DNA of 64,000 bases from Kocuria massiliensis (lineage in GTDB: Bacteria > Actinomycetota > Actinomycetes > Actinomycetales > Micrococcaceae). Positions 1 to 7,852 of the stretch are shown here, piece after piece. The notes beneath the pieces are model-generated. The model made no database searches and was not told where the DNA came from. It saw only the letters and a list, made by a program, of their open reading frames with translations. The position numbers and the translations under genes were made by a program. The stretch is taken from NCBI RefSeq assembly GCF_900169715.1, contig NZ_LT835161.1:1293590-1357589 (forward strand). The letters are read 5' to 3'. How positions within the stretch are numbered: the first letter of the stretch is position 1; each line of letters opens with the position of its first letter.

Positions 1-497
1 CCAAGACCGAAGAACTCGCCGAGGAACTCTCCGATGGTCAGGCGTTTTCTCACGGTTTGAGCCGTTTCGAGGCGGCTCGTCCGCTCATTCGCCGTGTTGA
101 GGCGGTCGACGAGACGACGAACTTCTTGGAGTACCTCGTTCATCGCGAGGATGTTCTGCGTGGATCGCCCGGTGCTTTGGAGATGAATGCTGGCCGAGAG
201 GCAGATGCGGATGAACAATCCGCCGTCTGGAGGGCTCTGTCCCGTCGTGCGGGACTCTTCGCGAAGAATTATCCCGATGGGCTCACCATGGTGGGGACCG
301 ACTCCGACGGCTCACCGACCTACGGGACCAAGGTCGTGCGCCAGCCTTCCGACGAGTCCAGGGTCAGCGCCGTCGTGCAGAAGGTCGTGCGGGCCCCCAG
401 CACCGGTGAGTCCGTAACGCTCACGGGAGAACCCCTCGAGTTGATGATGTATCTCTTTGGACGTCGGGACGCCGCCCGAGTCGACATTTCCTACTAG
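1..497 (+). CDS. TIGR03085-family (DinB/mycothiol-dependent isomerase-like) protein, 5' truncated
   Basis: The reading frame is open from the window edge to a TAG stop at 495-497, so the start lies outside the window. About 165 C-terminal residues are visible. Two stretches resemble the actinobacterial TIGR03085 family: a central FLEYLVHREDVLR segment, where relatives have an (E)YFVHHEDVRRA-like helix, and a C-terminal VTLTGEPLELMMYLFGRRDAARV segment. The family has the DinB/YfiT four-helix fold and is assumed to bind metal. No substrate is known, so the function stays open. It converges on hisF with about 30 bases between the two stops, and I see no terminator hairpin there. Confidence 0.75.
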   Translation, partial: KTEELAEELSDGQAFSHGLSRFEAARPLIRRVEAVDETTNFLEYLVHREDVLRGSPGALEMNAGREADADEQSAVWRALSRRAGLFAKNYPDGLTMVGTDSDGSPTYGTKVVRQPSDESRVSAVVQKVVRAPSTGESVTLTGEPLELMMYLFGRRDAARVDISY

Positions 498-528
498 TTT
501 CCGCGGCACCCAGCGTCACGACCGGAGA

Positions 529-1293
529 TCAGCGGACCTCGAAGCCCGCCTGTCGAACAGCGGCTTTGACGTCCCTGATCGCGTGATCTGGCCCGAAGTG
601 GAAGATGGACGCGGCCAACAACGCATCCGCGCCCGCTCGGACGGCCTCCGGAAAGTGCTCCACCTTGCCGGCGCCTCCGGAGGCAATCAGTGGGAGGTCT
701 ACGACGCCGCGCACCGCCCGGATCATCTCCAGATCGAATCCGTCGCGCGTGCCGTCGGCGTCGATGGAATTCAGCAATATCTCGCCCACCCCGCGTTCGG
801 CGGCTTCGCGAGCCCATTCGAGGGCATCCAATCCCGTCGAGGTGCGCCCTCCGTGTGTTGTGACCTCGAATCCCGATGCGGTGTGCTCCGACCGCTTGGC
901 GTCCACGGAGAGCACGAGCACCTGATTCCCAAATCGATCTGTGATCTCGTTGATGACGTTCGGATTCTTGATGGCTGCGGTGTTGATGGACGTCTTGTCC
1001 GCCCCGGCCCTGAGCAACCGATCGACATCTTCCGGCGTGCGAACGCCTCCGCCGACCGTCAGAGGAATGAAGACCTGTTCGGCCGTCTTCGCGACGATGT
1101 CGTAGGTCGTTTCGCGGTAGGAGGAAGACGCCGTGACGTCGAGAAAAGTCAGTTCATCGGCTCCGGCGGCATCGTAGCGCCGCGCCAGCTCGACGGGGTC
1201 TCCCGCGTCCCGGAGATCCTCGAAGTTAACGCCCTTGACGACACGTCCCGCGTCGACGTCTAAGCAAGGGATCACACGAACAGCAACGCCCAT
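529..1293 (-). CDS. hisF: Imidazole glycerol phosphate synthase cyclase subunit HisF
   Basis: HisF is the cyclase half of the HisHF complex. It uses ammonia from HisH to convert PRFAR into imidazole glycerol phosphate and AICAR in histidine synthesis. The 254-residue length is normal for the family. The two catalytic aspartates of the TIM barrel are visible: D12 in IPCLDVD and D131 in LSVDAKR. The phosphate-binding VGGGVR and ASGGAGK loops are also present. The frame is open further upstream, but the ATG at 1293 has a strong AGGAGA ribosome-binding site and family-typical N-terminus ([12 protein letters not shown]). It lies 28 bases after hisG, so the two are probably cotranscribed. hisH and hisA are not in the window. 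Confidence 0.97.
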   Translation of the reverse strand: MGVAVRVIPCLDVDAGRVVKGVNFEDLRDAGDPVELARRYDAAGADELTFLDVTASSSYRETTYDIVAKTAEQVFIPLTVGGGVRTPEDVDRLLRAGADKTSINTAAIKNPNVINEITDRFGNQVLVLSVDAKRSEHTASGFEVTTHGGRTSTGLDALEWAREAAERGVGEILLNSIDADGTRDGFDLEMIRAVRGVVDLPLIASGGAGKVEHFPEAVRAGADALLAASIFHFGPDHAIRDVKAAVRQAGFEVR

Positions 1294-1321
1294 GATGCGT
1301 CTCCTCTCACCGAGTAGGTGG

Positions 1322-2167
1322 CTACAGCCGAGCCGCCGCGATCGGGGACACCAGAATGGCCCGTGCCCCGGCGTCATACAAACGGTCCATGATCTGGTTG
1401 GTGGACTTCTTGGGCACCATGGTGCGCACCGCGAACCATCCCTCACGTTGGAGCGGGGACACGGTCGGCGCTTCCAGACCTGGAGTAACGGCGGTTGCTG
1501 CGTCCAGGTCGTCTCCGCTGACGTCGTAGTCCATCAGCACATATTGGCGGGCAACCAGCACACCGCGCAGGCGACGTGAAAGCACATCCAGGCCTGCACG
1601 ATCTTCCAAGCCACGGCGCTTGATGAGCAAGGCCTCGGACCGCATGAGGGGTTCTCCGAATGGTTCGAGTCCGGCCGCTCGCATGGTGTTTCCGGTTTCC
1701 ACGACGTCGGCGATGGCGTCGGCCACGCCCAATCGGATGGACGATTCGATGGCGCCGTCGAGCCGAACCACCGAAGCTTCGATGCCCTGTTCTTCCAGAT
1801 AATTCTGCACGAGGTTCGAATAGCTGGTCGCGATCCGCTTGCCGTGGAGCTGTGAAATGTCGCTGAACTGGTCACGCGGACCCGCGAAATGGAAGGTCGA
1901 ACGAGCGAAATCGAGGCCCAAGGACTCCTCGGCGTTCGCTCCGGAATCGAGAAGGAGGTCCCTGCCCGTGATGCCGACGTCGAGGGTTCCGTGGCCAACG
2001 TACACCGCGATATCGCGGGGACGAAGGTAGAAGAATTCAACGTCGTTCTCTTCGTCGACGATCACGAGTTCGCGACTGTCACGACGCTGCAGGTACCCCG
2101 CTTCGGTCAGCATCGCTTGGGCGGCTTGGGAGAGGGATCCCTTATTCGGGACGGCAATGCGCAACAT
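1322..2167 (-). CDS. hisG: ATP phosphoribosyltransferase HisG (long form)
   Basis: HisG catalyses the first step of histidine synthesis, joining ATP and PRPP to give phosphoribosyl-ATP. At 281 residues it is the long form, with a C-terminal ACT-like domain that in relatives mediates histidine feedback inhibition. The N-terminus [11 protein letters not shown] and the segment [15 protein letters not shown] are characteristic. The ATG at 2167 follows a GAAGGAAG ribosome-binding site. It sits between hisE (53-base gap) and hisF (28-base gap), suggesting a hisE-hisG-hisF transcript at the tail of the riboflavin genes. No separate leader attenuator is visible before hisE or hisG. Confidence 0.97.
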   Translation of the reverse strand: MLRIAVPNKGSLSQAAQAMLTEAGYLQRRDSRELVIVDEENDVEFFYLRPRDIAVYVGHGTLDVGITGRDLLLDSGANAEESLGLDFARSTFHFAGPRDQFSDISQLHGKRIATSYSNLVQNYLEEQGIEASVVRLDGAIESSIRLGVADAIADVVETGNTMRAAGLEPFGEPLMRSEALLIKRRGLEDRAGLDVLSRRLRGVLVARQYVLMDYDVSGDDLDAATAVTPGLEAPTVSPLQREGWFAVRTMVPKKSTNQIMDRLYDAGARAILVSPIAAARL

Positions 2168-2220
2168 GGTCTTCCTTCGGGCGCTGATCGGTGATGGTTC
2201 TTGGGCGATCGTGTCCGCGA

Positions 2221-2484
2221 CTACAAGTACGAGTAGATGTCCTGCGGCTTGAGGCCCCGCGCGATCATCAGCACCTGAAGGTGATAGATCAGCTGGGAAA
2301 TTTCCTCAGAGAGTTCCTCGTCCGACTGGTATTCGCCGGCCATCCACACCTCGGCGGCCTCTTCCACGACCTTTTTCCCGATCCCGTGAATACCGGAATC
2401 TAGCTCGGCCACGGTCTTCGAACCGTCGGGTCGGTCGGCTGCTTTAGTGGTCAGCTCGGCGAAGAGCTCGTCAAATGTTTTCAC
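2221..2484 (-). CDS. hisE: Phosphoribosyl-ATP diphosphatase HisE
   Basis: HisE hydrolyses phosphoribosyl-ATP to phosphoribosyl-AMP and pyrophosphate, the second step of histidine synthesis. The 87-residue protein carries the MazG-like helical core with [13 protein letters not shown] and [14 protein letters not shown], which hold the metal-binding acidic residues. I chose the GTG at 2484 because relatives begin with (M)KTFDxLFAEL. An in-frame TTG at 2511 would add nine residues and overlap the end of ribH by four bases, so translational coupling from that start cannot be excluded. HisE is free-standing here and not fused to HisI. Confidence 0.93.
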   Translation of the reverse strand: MKTFDELFAELTTKAADRPDGSKTVAELDSGIHGIGKKVVEEAAEVWMAGEYQSDEELSEEISQLIYHLQVLMIARGLKPQDIYSYL

Positions 2485-2507
2485 CTGTTTAGGGTACCCC
2501 GGCGTTC

Positions 2508-2984
2508 TCAAAGTCGAGACAGTGTTACCGCGGTGTGGACAGCGGCCGACGTCGCTTCGTAGCCTTTGTCCTCCGACGATCCCTCGAGCCCGGCACGATC
2601 GAGGGCTTGCTCTTCGTCGTCGCAGGTCAGCACGCCGAAACCGACCGGCTTTCCGCTCTCGAGGCTGACCTGGGTCAACCCCTGCGTCGCCGCCTGACAG
2701 ACATACTCGAAGTGAGGCGTTCCTCCACGAATCACGACTCCCAGCGCGACGACGGCGTCGTGGCTCTGAGCCAGCCGTGCGGCGGCCACCGGAAGTTCGA
2801 ATGATCCGGGCACGCGCACGATCGTCGACAATTCGCTGAGACCGGCCTCGGACAGGGCACGAGAGGCCCCGTCCAGGAGTCCGTTCATGACACGCTCATG
2901 CCATGAGGCTGCCACGACGGCGACCCTGAGGTCTCCCGCGTCCAGATCCTTCAGTTCCGCCGTGAATGCGCCTTCTCCACTCAT
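2508..2984 (-). CDS. ribH: 6,7-dimethyl-8-ribityllumazine synthase RibH
   Basis: RibH condenses the ribityl-pyrimidine with 3,4-dihydroxy-2-butanone 4-phosphate to give lumazine, the direct precursor of riboflavin. The 158 residues include the substrate-binding VPGSFELP segment (58-65) and the catalytic-region histidine H91 in [10 protein letters not shown]. The ATG at 2984 has an AAGGAG site and overlaps the end of ribA by four bases (ATGA), so translation is probably coupled. It is the last riboflavin gene of the operon and is followed directly by hisE. Confidence 0.97.
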   Translation of the reverse strand: MSGEGAFTAELKDLDAGDLRVAVVAASWHERVMNGLLDGASRALSEAGLSELSTIVRVPGSFELPVAAARLAQSHDAVVALGVVIRGGTPHFEYVCQAATQGLTQVSLESGKPVGFGVLTCDDEEQALDRAGLEGSSEDKGYEATSAAVHTAVTLSRL

Positions 2985-3718
2985 GATGTCTCCTTCGTTC
3001 CGTCAGCTACGTTGGGTGAATTGTTGTCGTCATGGTTGACGTCAGCTTGTTCCGGGCCCTCATTCGTGAGCAGCTCGAGGCGGTGATGCATGCGATCCCT
3101 CTTGGTCGCAAGATATCGTGCATTTTCCGGTCGTGGACCGATTTCGTCAGGTTCGATCGACGAGACCTCGATGCCGAGCGCGGCGAGTGCCTCGACTTTG
3201 GCGGGGTTGTTGGTCATCAACCGTAACGTCGTGATTCCGAGGTCTCGGAGGACATAGGCCGCCTGGGCATAGGCTCGCGGGTCAGGTTCGAAACCCAGCG
3301 CGAGGTTCGCGTCCACGGTGTCCATCCCTTGGTCCTGGAGAGCATAGGCCCTGATCTTGTGGACCAGCCCGATGCCTCGCCCCTCATGGCCCTTGATGTA
3401 CATCAATGTTCCTCCGACCTTGGCAATGGTCTCGAGGCCTTGGGCCAGTTGCGGACCACAGTCGCAACGAAACGATCCGAAGACGTCACCCGTGAGGCAC
3501 TCCGAATGCAAACGAACCAGAGGCTCCGGGTTCTCGGAATCGATGATGTTGCCCGAGGCGTCCGCCGCGGTCGCGGTCAGAATTTCGTGGCCGTCAGGGA
3601 AAGACCACGCCCGGATGCTGAAAATGCCATGGGGCGTTGGGACCATCACGGCCTCCGACGTCGCCTCGGGACGAATCCGCTGCTCCCCCTCGTCCCCAAA
3701 ATCTGGTGGAATACTCAT
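2981..3718 (-). CDS. ribA: GTP cyclohydrolase II RibA (single domain)
   Basis: This enzyme opens GTP to the diaminopyrimidinone precursor, committing it to riboflavin synthesis. The zinc ligands C74, C85 and C87 are visible in the [17 protein letters not shown] region, followed by GHEGRGIGL and the [10 protein letters not shown] segment. At 245 residues it is a stand-alone cyclohydrolase II with a short extra N-terminus and an acidic, Asn-rich tail. In many Actinobacteria this domain is the C-terminal half of a RibBA fusion. Here the RibB half has instead become the C-terminus of the preceding protein. It overlaps that upstream gene by four bases and ribH by four bases. Confidence 0.95.
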   Translation of the reverse strand: MSIPPDFGDEGEQRIRPEATSEAVMVPTPHGIFSIRAWSFPDGHEILTATAADASGNIIDSENPEPLVRLHSECLTGDVFGSFRCDCGPQLAQGLETIAKVGGTLMYIKGHEGRGIGLVHKIRAYALQDQGMDTVDANLALGFEPDPRAYAQAAYVLRDLGITTLRLMTNNPAKVEALAALGIEVSSIEPDEIGPRPENARYLATKRDRMHHRLELLTNEGPEQADVNHDDNNSPNVADGTKETS

Positions 3719-5007
3719 GCGTCAAGGTCCTCCACCAAGTCGGCCTCGAGCTCCGCTTGGAGATCAGCAATCGAAATCATCGGCAGGCCGTGCATCGTCG
3801 CGAATTCACGCAAAGCATCGAAGCGCATCATCGAACCGTCATCGTGAACTACCTCGGCGATATATCCGACGTCGGGGAGGCCAGCCAGCCGCGCCAAGTC
3901 GACCGCGGCTTCGGTGTGCCCCTGCCGGGCGCGCACACCCCCAGGAACGGCACGCAAAGGCAGGATGTGGCCGGGGCGCGTCAGGTCCGACGCCGTGGAG
4001 GACGAACCGGCGAGAACGTTCAGCGTCTTGGCTCGGTCAGCAGCGCTGATACCAGAGGTAATCCCACGGGCGGCGTCGCAGGTCACCGTGTAGGCCGTGG
4101 ATTTAGGGTCCTCGTTGACTGCCGTCATGGGAGGCAAGTCGAGGGCATCGGCGCGCTCGGGACTCATGGGTGCACACACCACTCCTGAGGAATACCGGAT
4201 CATGAAGCCCAGTCGTGCCGGGTCGGCGAGCGCCGCGGCTCCGATGAGGTCGCCTTCATTCTCCCGGTTCTCGTCGTCCACCACGACGGCCAAGCCGCCT
4301 GCACGAATTGCTTGGACGGCGTCTTCGACGGCGTCGAGCCCCGTCGACACGTCGGCGTCATGGTCGGGGATCTCCGTGAGGGCTTCGTGCGCGGGGGTTT
4401 CGAAGGCTCGGCTCCTCGCCAAGTATTTAGCGACGGCGTCGGTCTCCAGGTTCACGGGGTCTCCGGGGTGGGCGTCCCCCAGGGTGGTGGCTCGCAACGT
4501 CGTCGGGATAATTCCCACTTCAAACCACGGATCCGGAGAACCGGCCGGGCTGACCGCGGTGACAGTCAAGGAAATCCCGTCCACCGCAATAGAGCCTTTT
4601 TCCGCCAAGAACGGGGCGAGGCTTTGAGGCATGCCGATGCGGACGATCGACCAGTCGGGCAGGTCTTCGATCGCGAGGATCGTGCCGGTGCCGTCGACAT
4701 GCCCCTGCACGATGTGACCGTCGAATCGGCCGTCGGCGCGGAGGCAACGCTCCAGGTTGACTCGCGATCCCGGGTGCAGGGTCCGCAATGAGGTGCGGGC
4801 GAGGGTCTCTCCGATCACATCGGCGGTGAAGATTCCGGGTTCGGCGTGATGGGGCGTGGCGGTCAGGCATACTCCGTTGATGGCCAAGGATCCGCCCTCG
4901 TCCAGATCAGCCACCAGGTCTCCGGCCCGCACGGACAGTACCGCCGAGTCGGCGCGGAGATCGAGATGCTCCACGGTTCCGAGGGATTCAATGATTCCGG
5001 TGAACAT
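3715..5007 (-). CDS. RibE-RibB fusion: riboflavin synthase alpha chain + 3,4-dihydroxy-2-butanone 4-phosphate synthase
   Basis: One 430-residue frame encodes two riboflavin enzymes. Residues 1 to about 200 are riboflavin synthase: the N-terminus MFTGIIE, duplicated barrels and the GHVDGTG loop at 102-108. Residues from about 223 to 425 are DHBP synthase: DDENRENEGDLI at 244-255 (acidic Mg2+ site), GISAADRA, RPGHILPLRA at 344-353 and GHTEAAVDLARLAG from 363. The residues expected for both activities look intact. The join is a short acidic linker near residues 203-222. Relatives usually encode ribE, then a RibBA fusion. Here the order E-B-A is kept but the fusion boundary has moved. The ATG at 5007 lies six bases after ribD, and the end overlaps ribA by four bases. 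Confidence 0.95.
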   Translation of the reverse strand: MFTGIIESLGTVEHLDLRADSAVLSVRAGDLVADLDEGGSLAINGVCLTATPHHAEPGIFTADVIGETLARTSLRTLHPGSRVNLERCLRADGRFDGHIVQGHVDGTGTILAIEDLPDWSIVRIGMPQSLAPFLAEKGSIAVDGISLTVTAVSPAGSPDPWFEVGIIPTTLRATTLGDAHPGDPVNLETDAVAKYLARSRAFETPAHEALTEIPDHDADVSTGLDAVEDAVQAIRAGGLAVVVDDENRENEGDLIGAAALADPARLGFMIRYSSGVVCAPMSPERADALDLPPMTAVNEDPKSTAYTVTCDAARGITSGISAADRAKTLNVLAGSSSTASDLTRPGHILPLRAVPGGVRARQGHTEAAVDLARLAGLPDVGYIAEVVHDDGSMMRFDALREFATMHGLPMISIADLQAELEADLVEDLDA

Positions 5008-5013
5008 GATGCG

Positions 5014-6084
5014 TTACTTTCTCTCGTGGGGACGTTGAGGTGCGAGATGCGTCAGGGTGTCGTTTCCGAGGCGTCCGATGCCTTCTCGGGTTCCGTCGGC
5101 TTCGCCGCTAGCTGGGTCGATCGCGAGCCGATAAGCCTTCGCCAGGGTGGGCACGCTGAGACCGTGTGTCGCGGAGCGGCCCTCGCTCAGAAGGGTGGGA
5201 GCGGTATACCAGTACATTTCATCGACCAGATCCTCCGTGAGGAAGGCCGAGATGATGCTGGGCCCTCCTTCGATGAGCACGTGACCGATCCCCTGTTGGG
5301 CAAGACGCCGAAGGGCCTCCCGGGGGTCGCGAGTGTCCAAGTGCAAATGGCCGGGACCTTGGTTGAGGTGTGCTCCCGCCGGTATGGTCCGGATGCCCAT
5401 GACCGCCCTGAGGGGTTGGCGCCCCAATGGGTGTCCCCCGGTGTCGCGCGCGGAGAGCTGAGGGTTGTCGCTCAACGCCGTGCCCGTTCCGACGAGAATC
5501 GCATCCGCTCGGCTGCGAAGTGTATGCCCGTGGGCCCTCGCTTCGGGGCCGGTGATCCACTGACTCGTTCCGTCCAGCGCGCTCACCTGGCCGTCGAGTG
5601 AAGCGGCCACCTTGGCGGTCACGAATGGTCGTGTCTCTTGTTGGGAGGCCCACCATCGGGCGTTGATGTCGTGGGCTTCCTCGCGAAGGAGTCCCGCATG
5701 CATGTCGATCCCATGGGAGGCCAGGAATTCCGCGCCCCCTGCGGCGCCCGTCCCATCCGTCTCGGCATAGGTGACCTTCGGTATGCCGGCGTCTGCTATC
5801 GCTTTGGAACACGGGCCGGTTCGCCCGTAATGATTGCACGGCTCGAGGGTCACGTATAGATGCGTGTGGTTGAGGTCGGTTCCGGCCCGGCGGGCTTGTT
5901 CCAGAACATCTACCTCGGCGTGAGGCGTGCCGCTCCCCCGGTGCCACCCCACGTGAAGGATGTCCCCGGATTCATTGGTCAGCACCGCCCCCACCAGGGG
6001 GTTCGATCCTCGGACTCCGTGCAGAGCCGCCGTGAGCGCCGCTCGCATGGCTCTGAGGCCAGATTCTTCCGCCGAGTGGTTCAC
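5014..6084 (-). CDS. ribD: Bifunctional riboflavin deaminase/reductase RibD
   Basis: RibD deaminates the diaminopyrimidine intermediate and reduces its ribosyl side chain, the second and third steps of riboflavin synthesis. The N-terminal deaminase domain (about 1-145) has the HAE zinc motif at 55-57 and PC...C at 82-83 and 92. The C-terminal reductase domain (about 150-345) has TAKVAASLDGQ, the NADPH-binding DAILVGTGTALSDNPQL region and LIEGGPSI. The length of 356 is normal. A GTG start at 6084 overlaps the end of ribM by four bases, so the two are probably translationally coupled. Confidence 0.96.
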   Translation of the reverse strand: MNHSAEESGLRAMRAALTAALHGVRGSNPLVGAVLTNESGDILHVGWHRGSGTPHAEVDVLEQARRAGTDLNHTHLYVTLEPCNHYGRTGPCSKAIADAGIPKVTYAETDGTGAAGGAEFLASHGIDMHAGLLREEAHDINARWWASQQETRPFVTAKVAASLDGQVSALDGTSQWITGPEARAHGHTLRSRADAILVGTGTALSDNPQLSARDTGGHPLGRQPLRAVMGIRTIPAGAHLNQGPGHLHLDTRDPREALRRLAQQGIGHVLIEGGPSIISAFLTEDLVDEMYWYTAPTLLSEGRSATHGLSVPTLAKAYRLAIDPASGEADGTREGIGRLGNDTLTHLAPQRPHERK

Positions 6085-6788
6085 GCGTGGTCCTTACTCG
6101 TGACGTCCACCGTGGGATCCGGGAATTGAGTTTCCAGTTCAACGCGCCGCTCTTGGTTCCGGGTACGCCACCACATAAAGAAACCGGTCAGTGTGAAGCA
6201 TCCATAGAACAAATACATGAACCCGGAGGCGTAGTAGCCGGCCGAGAACAACAACGGTACGCCGACGACGTCGACCGCGACCCAGATCAGCCAGAATTCG
6301 ACCCATCCCCTGGCCATTCCCCAGGTGGCCAGCAGCGTTCCCACGAAAATCCATGCATCCGACCACACCGGTTCGTAGGATCCCAGGGCCCGAAAAACTG
6401 GCGTGAGCGCTGCGGTACCGCCGATAAAGGCCACGACCAGCACGAGTCGTTCTTTCCATGTGGCCCACCGCGGCGAAACGGCCGAGCGGCCTTGTTGCTT
6501 AGCGGTCTTCCACTGGTACCAGCCGTAGATCGACACGATGATGAACATGATCTGCCGGGCCGCTTGGCCGAGGAGGTTCACAGGGTGCGGGGAACCAAAC
6601 ACGGCACCCATAAACACGGTCAATAAGAGCAGATTTCCGGCAATGCCGACGGGCCAGGCCCAGACTTTGCGCCGCATTCCGCCGAGGGCAGATGCCAAGC
6701 CGAAAAGATTGCCCAAGACCTCGCGCCAGAGGATGAAACCTCCACCGATCGACAGCTGAGCGTCAAAGAGCCACCGCAGAAAGTTCAC
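6081..6788 (-). CDS. ribM: RibM: PnuC-family riboflavin transporter
   Basis: This is a PnuC-type membrane carrier of about 235 residues with several hydrophobic segments and many tryptophans. The family moves vitamins by facilitated diffusion and relies on phosphorylation inside the cell. Its place as first gene after an FMN riboswitch, overlapping ribD, argues for riboflavin rather than nicotinamide riboside; characterised RibM proteins of Corynebacterium and Streptomyces occur in the same setting. The GTG at 6788 has an AAGGAG site five bases upstream; a GTG at 6827 in the same frame lacks a comparable site. The substrate is inferred from context only. Confidence 0.85.
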   Translation of the reverse strand: MNFLRWLFDAQLSIGGGFILWREVLGNLFGLASALGGMRRKVWAWPVGIAGNLLLLTVFMGAVFGSPHPVNLLGQAARQIMFIIVSIYGWYQWKTAKQQGRSAVSPRWATWKERLVLVVAFIGGTAALTPVFRALGSYEPVWSDAWIFVGTLLATWGMARGWVEFWLIWVAVDVVGVPLLFSAGYYASGFMYLFYGCFTLTGFFMWWRTRNQERRVELETQFPDPTVDVTSKDHA

Positions 6789-6894
6789 TGTTCTCCTTCC
6801 GAGCTGCGGAGGCTCCGGGGAGAACACAACGTTAGGCCCAGCCCATCGAGGAAGCCCGCTGAGAGCGAGCGTCCGACGGCGCTGTGCCGCGTTC

Positions 6895-7031
6895 TGCTCG
6901 TGCGCCTTTATCCAGACTGTGACTGTCGGTACCGGAATTTCACCGATTCGGCCGGGCCATTCAAGAGGAACTGAATGAACCGGGTCGCGGACTATAACCG
7001 CCGGTTCGGAATTTCACCGACCCCCGGAGCA
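6895..7031 (-). ncRNA. FMN riboswitch (RFN element)
   Basis: Read on the minus strand, the segment contains the conserved RFN landmarks in order: GGTCGGTGAAATTCCGAACC, a GGCGGTTATAGTCCGCGACCC hairpin block, then a second TCGGTGAAATTCCGG and a CCGACAGTCACAGTC block, ending near CTGGATAAAGG. The terminal P1 helix can form between TGCTC (7031-7027) and GAGCA (6899-6895). It lies about 105 bases before the ribM start. FMN binding would reduce expression of the ribM-ribD-ribEB-ribA-ribH genes and possibly the downstream his genes. I cannot see a clear U-rich terminator after it, so control of translation initiation is the likelier mode. Confidence 0.95.
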
Positions 7032-7078
7032 CGATTGCGTGAATTCGATTATGGCACATCGAGTGCCGATGAAGAGGT

Positions 7079-7744
7079 TTAGCCCACCGATCGGGATGCA
7101 ATGGAACGCAATGAAGAGATGGCCTCCGCAGGGTCCTTCGCACCATAGACGGCGGATCCGGCCACGAACACATCGGCCCCAGCCTCGGCCGCACGCCCGA
7201 TGGTCTCTTCCGAAATTCCGCCGTCGACCTGCAAAGCGACCTGGGCATCAGAACCGCGGATCGCTTCCGCGGCACGCCGCAATTTCGGCAAGGTCACATC
7301 CAAGAATTTCTGGCCACCAAACCCGGGTTCGACGGTCATCACGAGGAGAAGGTCCAACTCCTCGAGCATGTCGAGGTACGGTTCCACCGGAGTCGCCGGA
7401 CGCAACGCCATCCCGGCCTTGGCGCCCTGAGCTCGTAGCTCGCGCGCGAGCTTGATCGGTGCTATCGCAGCTTCCGCGTGGAATGTCACGGACTCACACC
7501 CGATCTCCGCGTAGCGAGGTGCCCACCGATCGGCGTCCTCAATCATGAGGTGGACATCGAAGGGCACGGGTGAGACGGCGTGGAGTCGCTCCACGACGGC
7601 GGGTCCCCAGGTCAGATTCGGCACAAAGTGGTTGTCCATGACGTCGATGTGGGCCGCATCGGCCGTCTCGATGGCACGCAGTTCCTCGCCCAGGCGAGAA
7701 AAATCGGCGGACAAAATGGACGGGTTGATGTGAAGATGCCTCAC
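7079..7744 (-). CDS. rpe: Ribulose-phosphate 3-epimerase
   Basis: Rpe interconverts ribulose 5-phosphate and xylulose 5-phosphate in the pentose phosphate pathway. The TIM-barrel protein begins [11 protein letters not shown]. It has the metal site H32/D34 in AHIDVMD and H65 in FDVHLMI, then [12 protein letters not shown] and the VDGGI loop near the end. I chose the GTG at 7744 because a perfect AGGAGG precedes it by four bases and the family begins here; the longer frame to 7792 is unsupported. Length is 221 residues. Ribulose 5-phosphate is also the RibB substrate, so proximity to the rib operon makes metabolic sense, but the riboswitch lies downstream of rpe. Confidence 0.96.
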   Translation of the reverse strand: MRHLHINPSILSADFSRLGEELRAIETADAAHIDVMDNHFVPNLTWGPAVVERLHAVSPVPFDVHLMIEDADRWAPRYAEIGCESVTFHAEAAIAPIKLARELRAQGAKAGMALRPATPVEPYLDMLEELDLLLVMTVEPGFGGQKFLDVTLPKLRRAAEAIRGSDAQVALQVDGGISEETIGRAAEAGADVFVAGSAVYGAKDPAEAISSLRSIASRSVG

Positions 7745-7852
7745 GGGCCCTCCTGACGTCGAGACGCGGTTTTCCCGTCTTGTGCCTTGCAAGAGACGGG
7801 GTGCATGTCACAGCATACCGAGAGCACTTGCCGCTTTCGGCCGTGCGCAGAC

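Noticed and set aside
457-1263. 268-codon plus-strand frame across hisF
   Set aside because: Overlaps the catalytic region of hisF and begins inside the TIGR03085 gene; no domain recognised.
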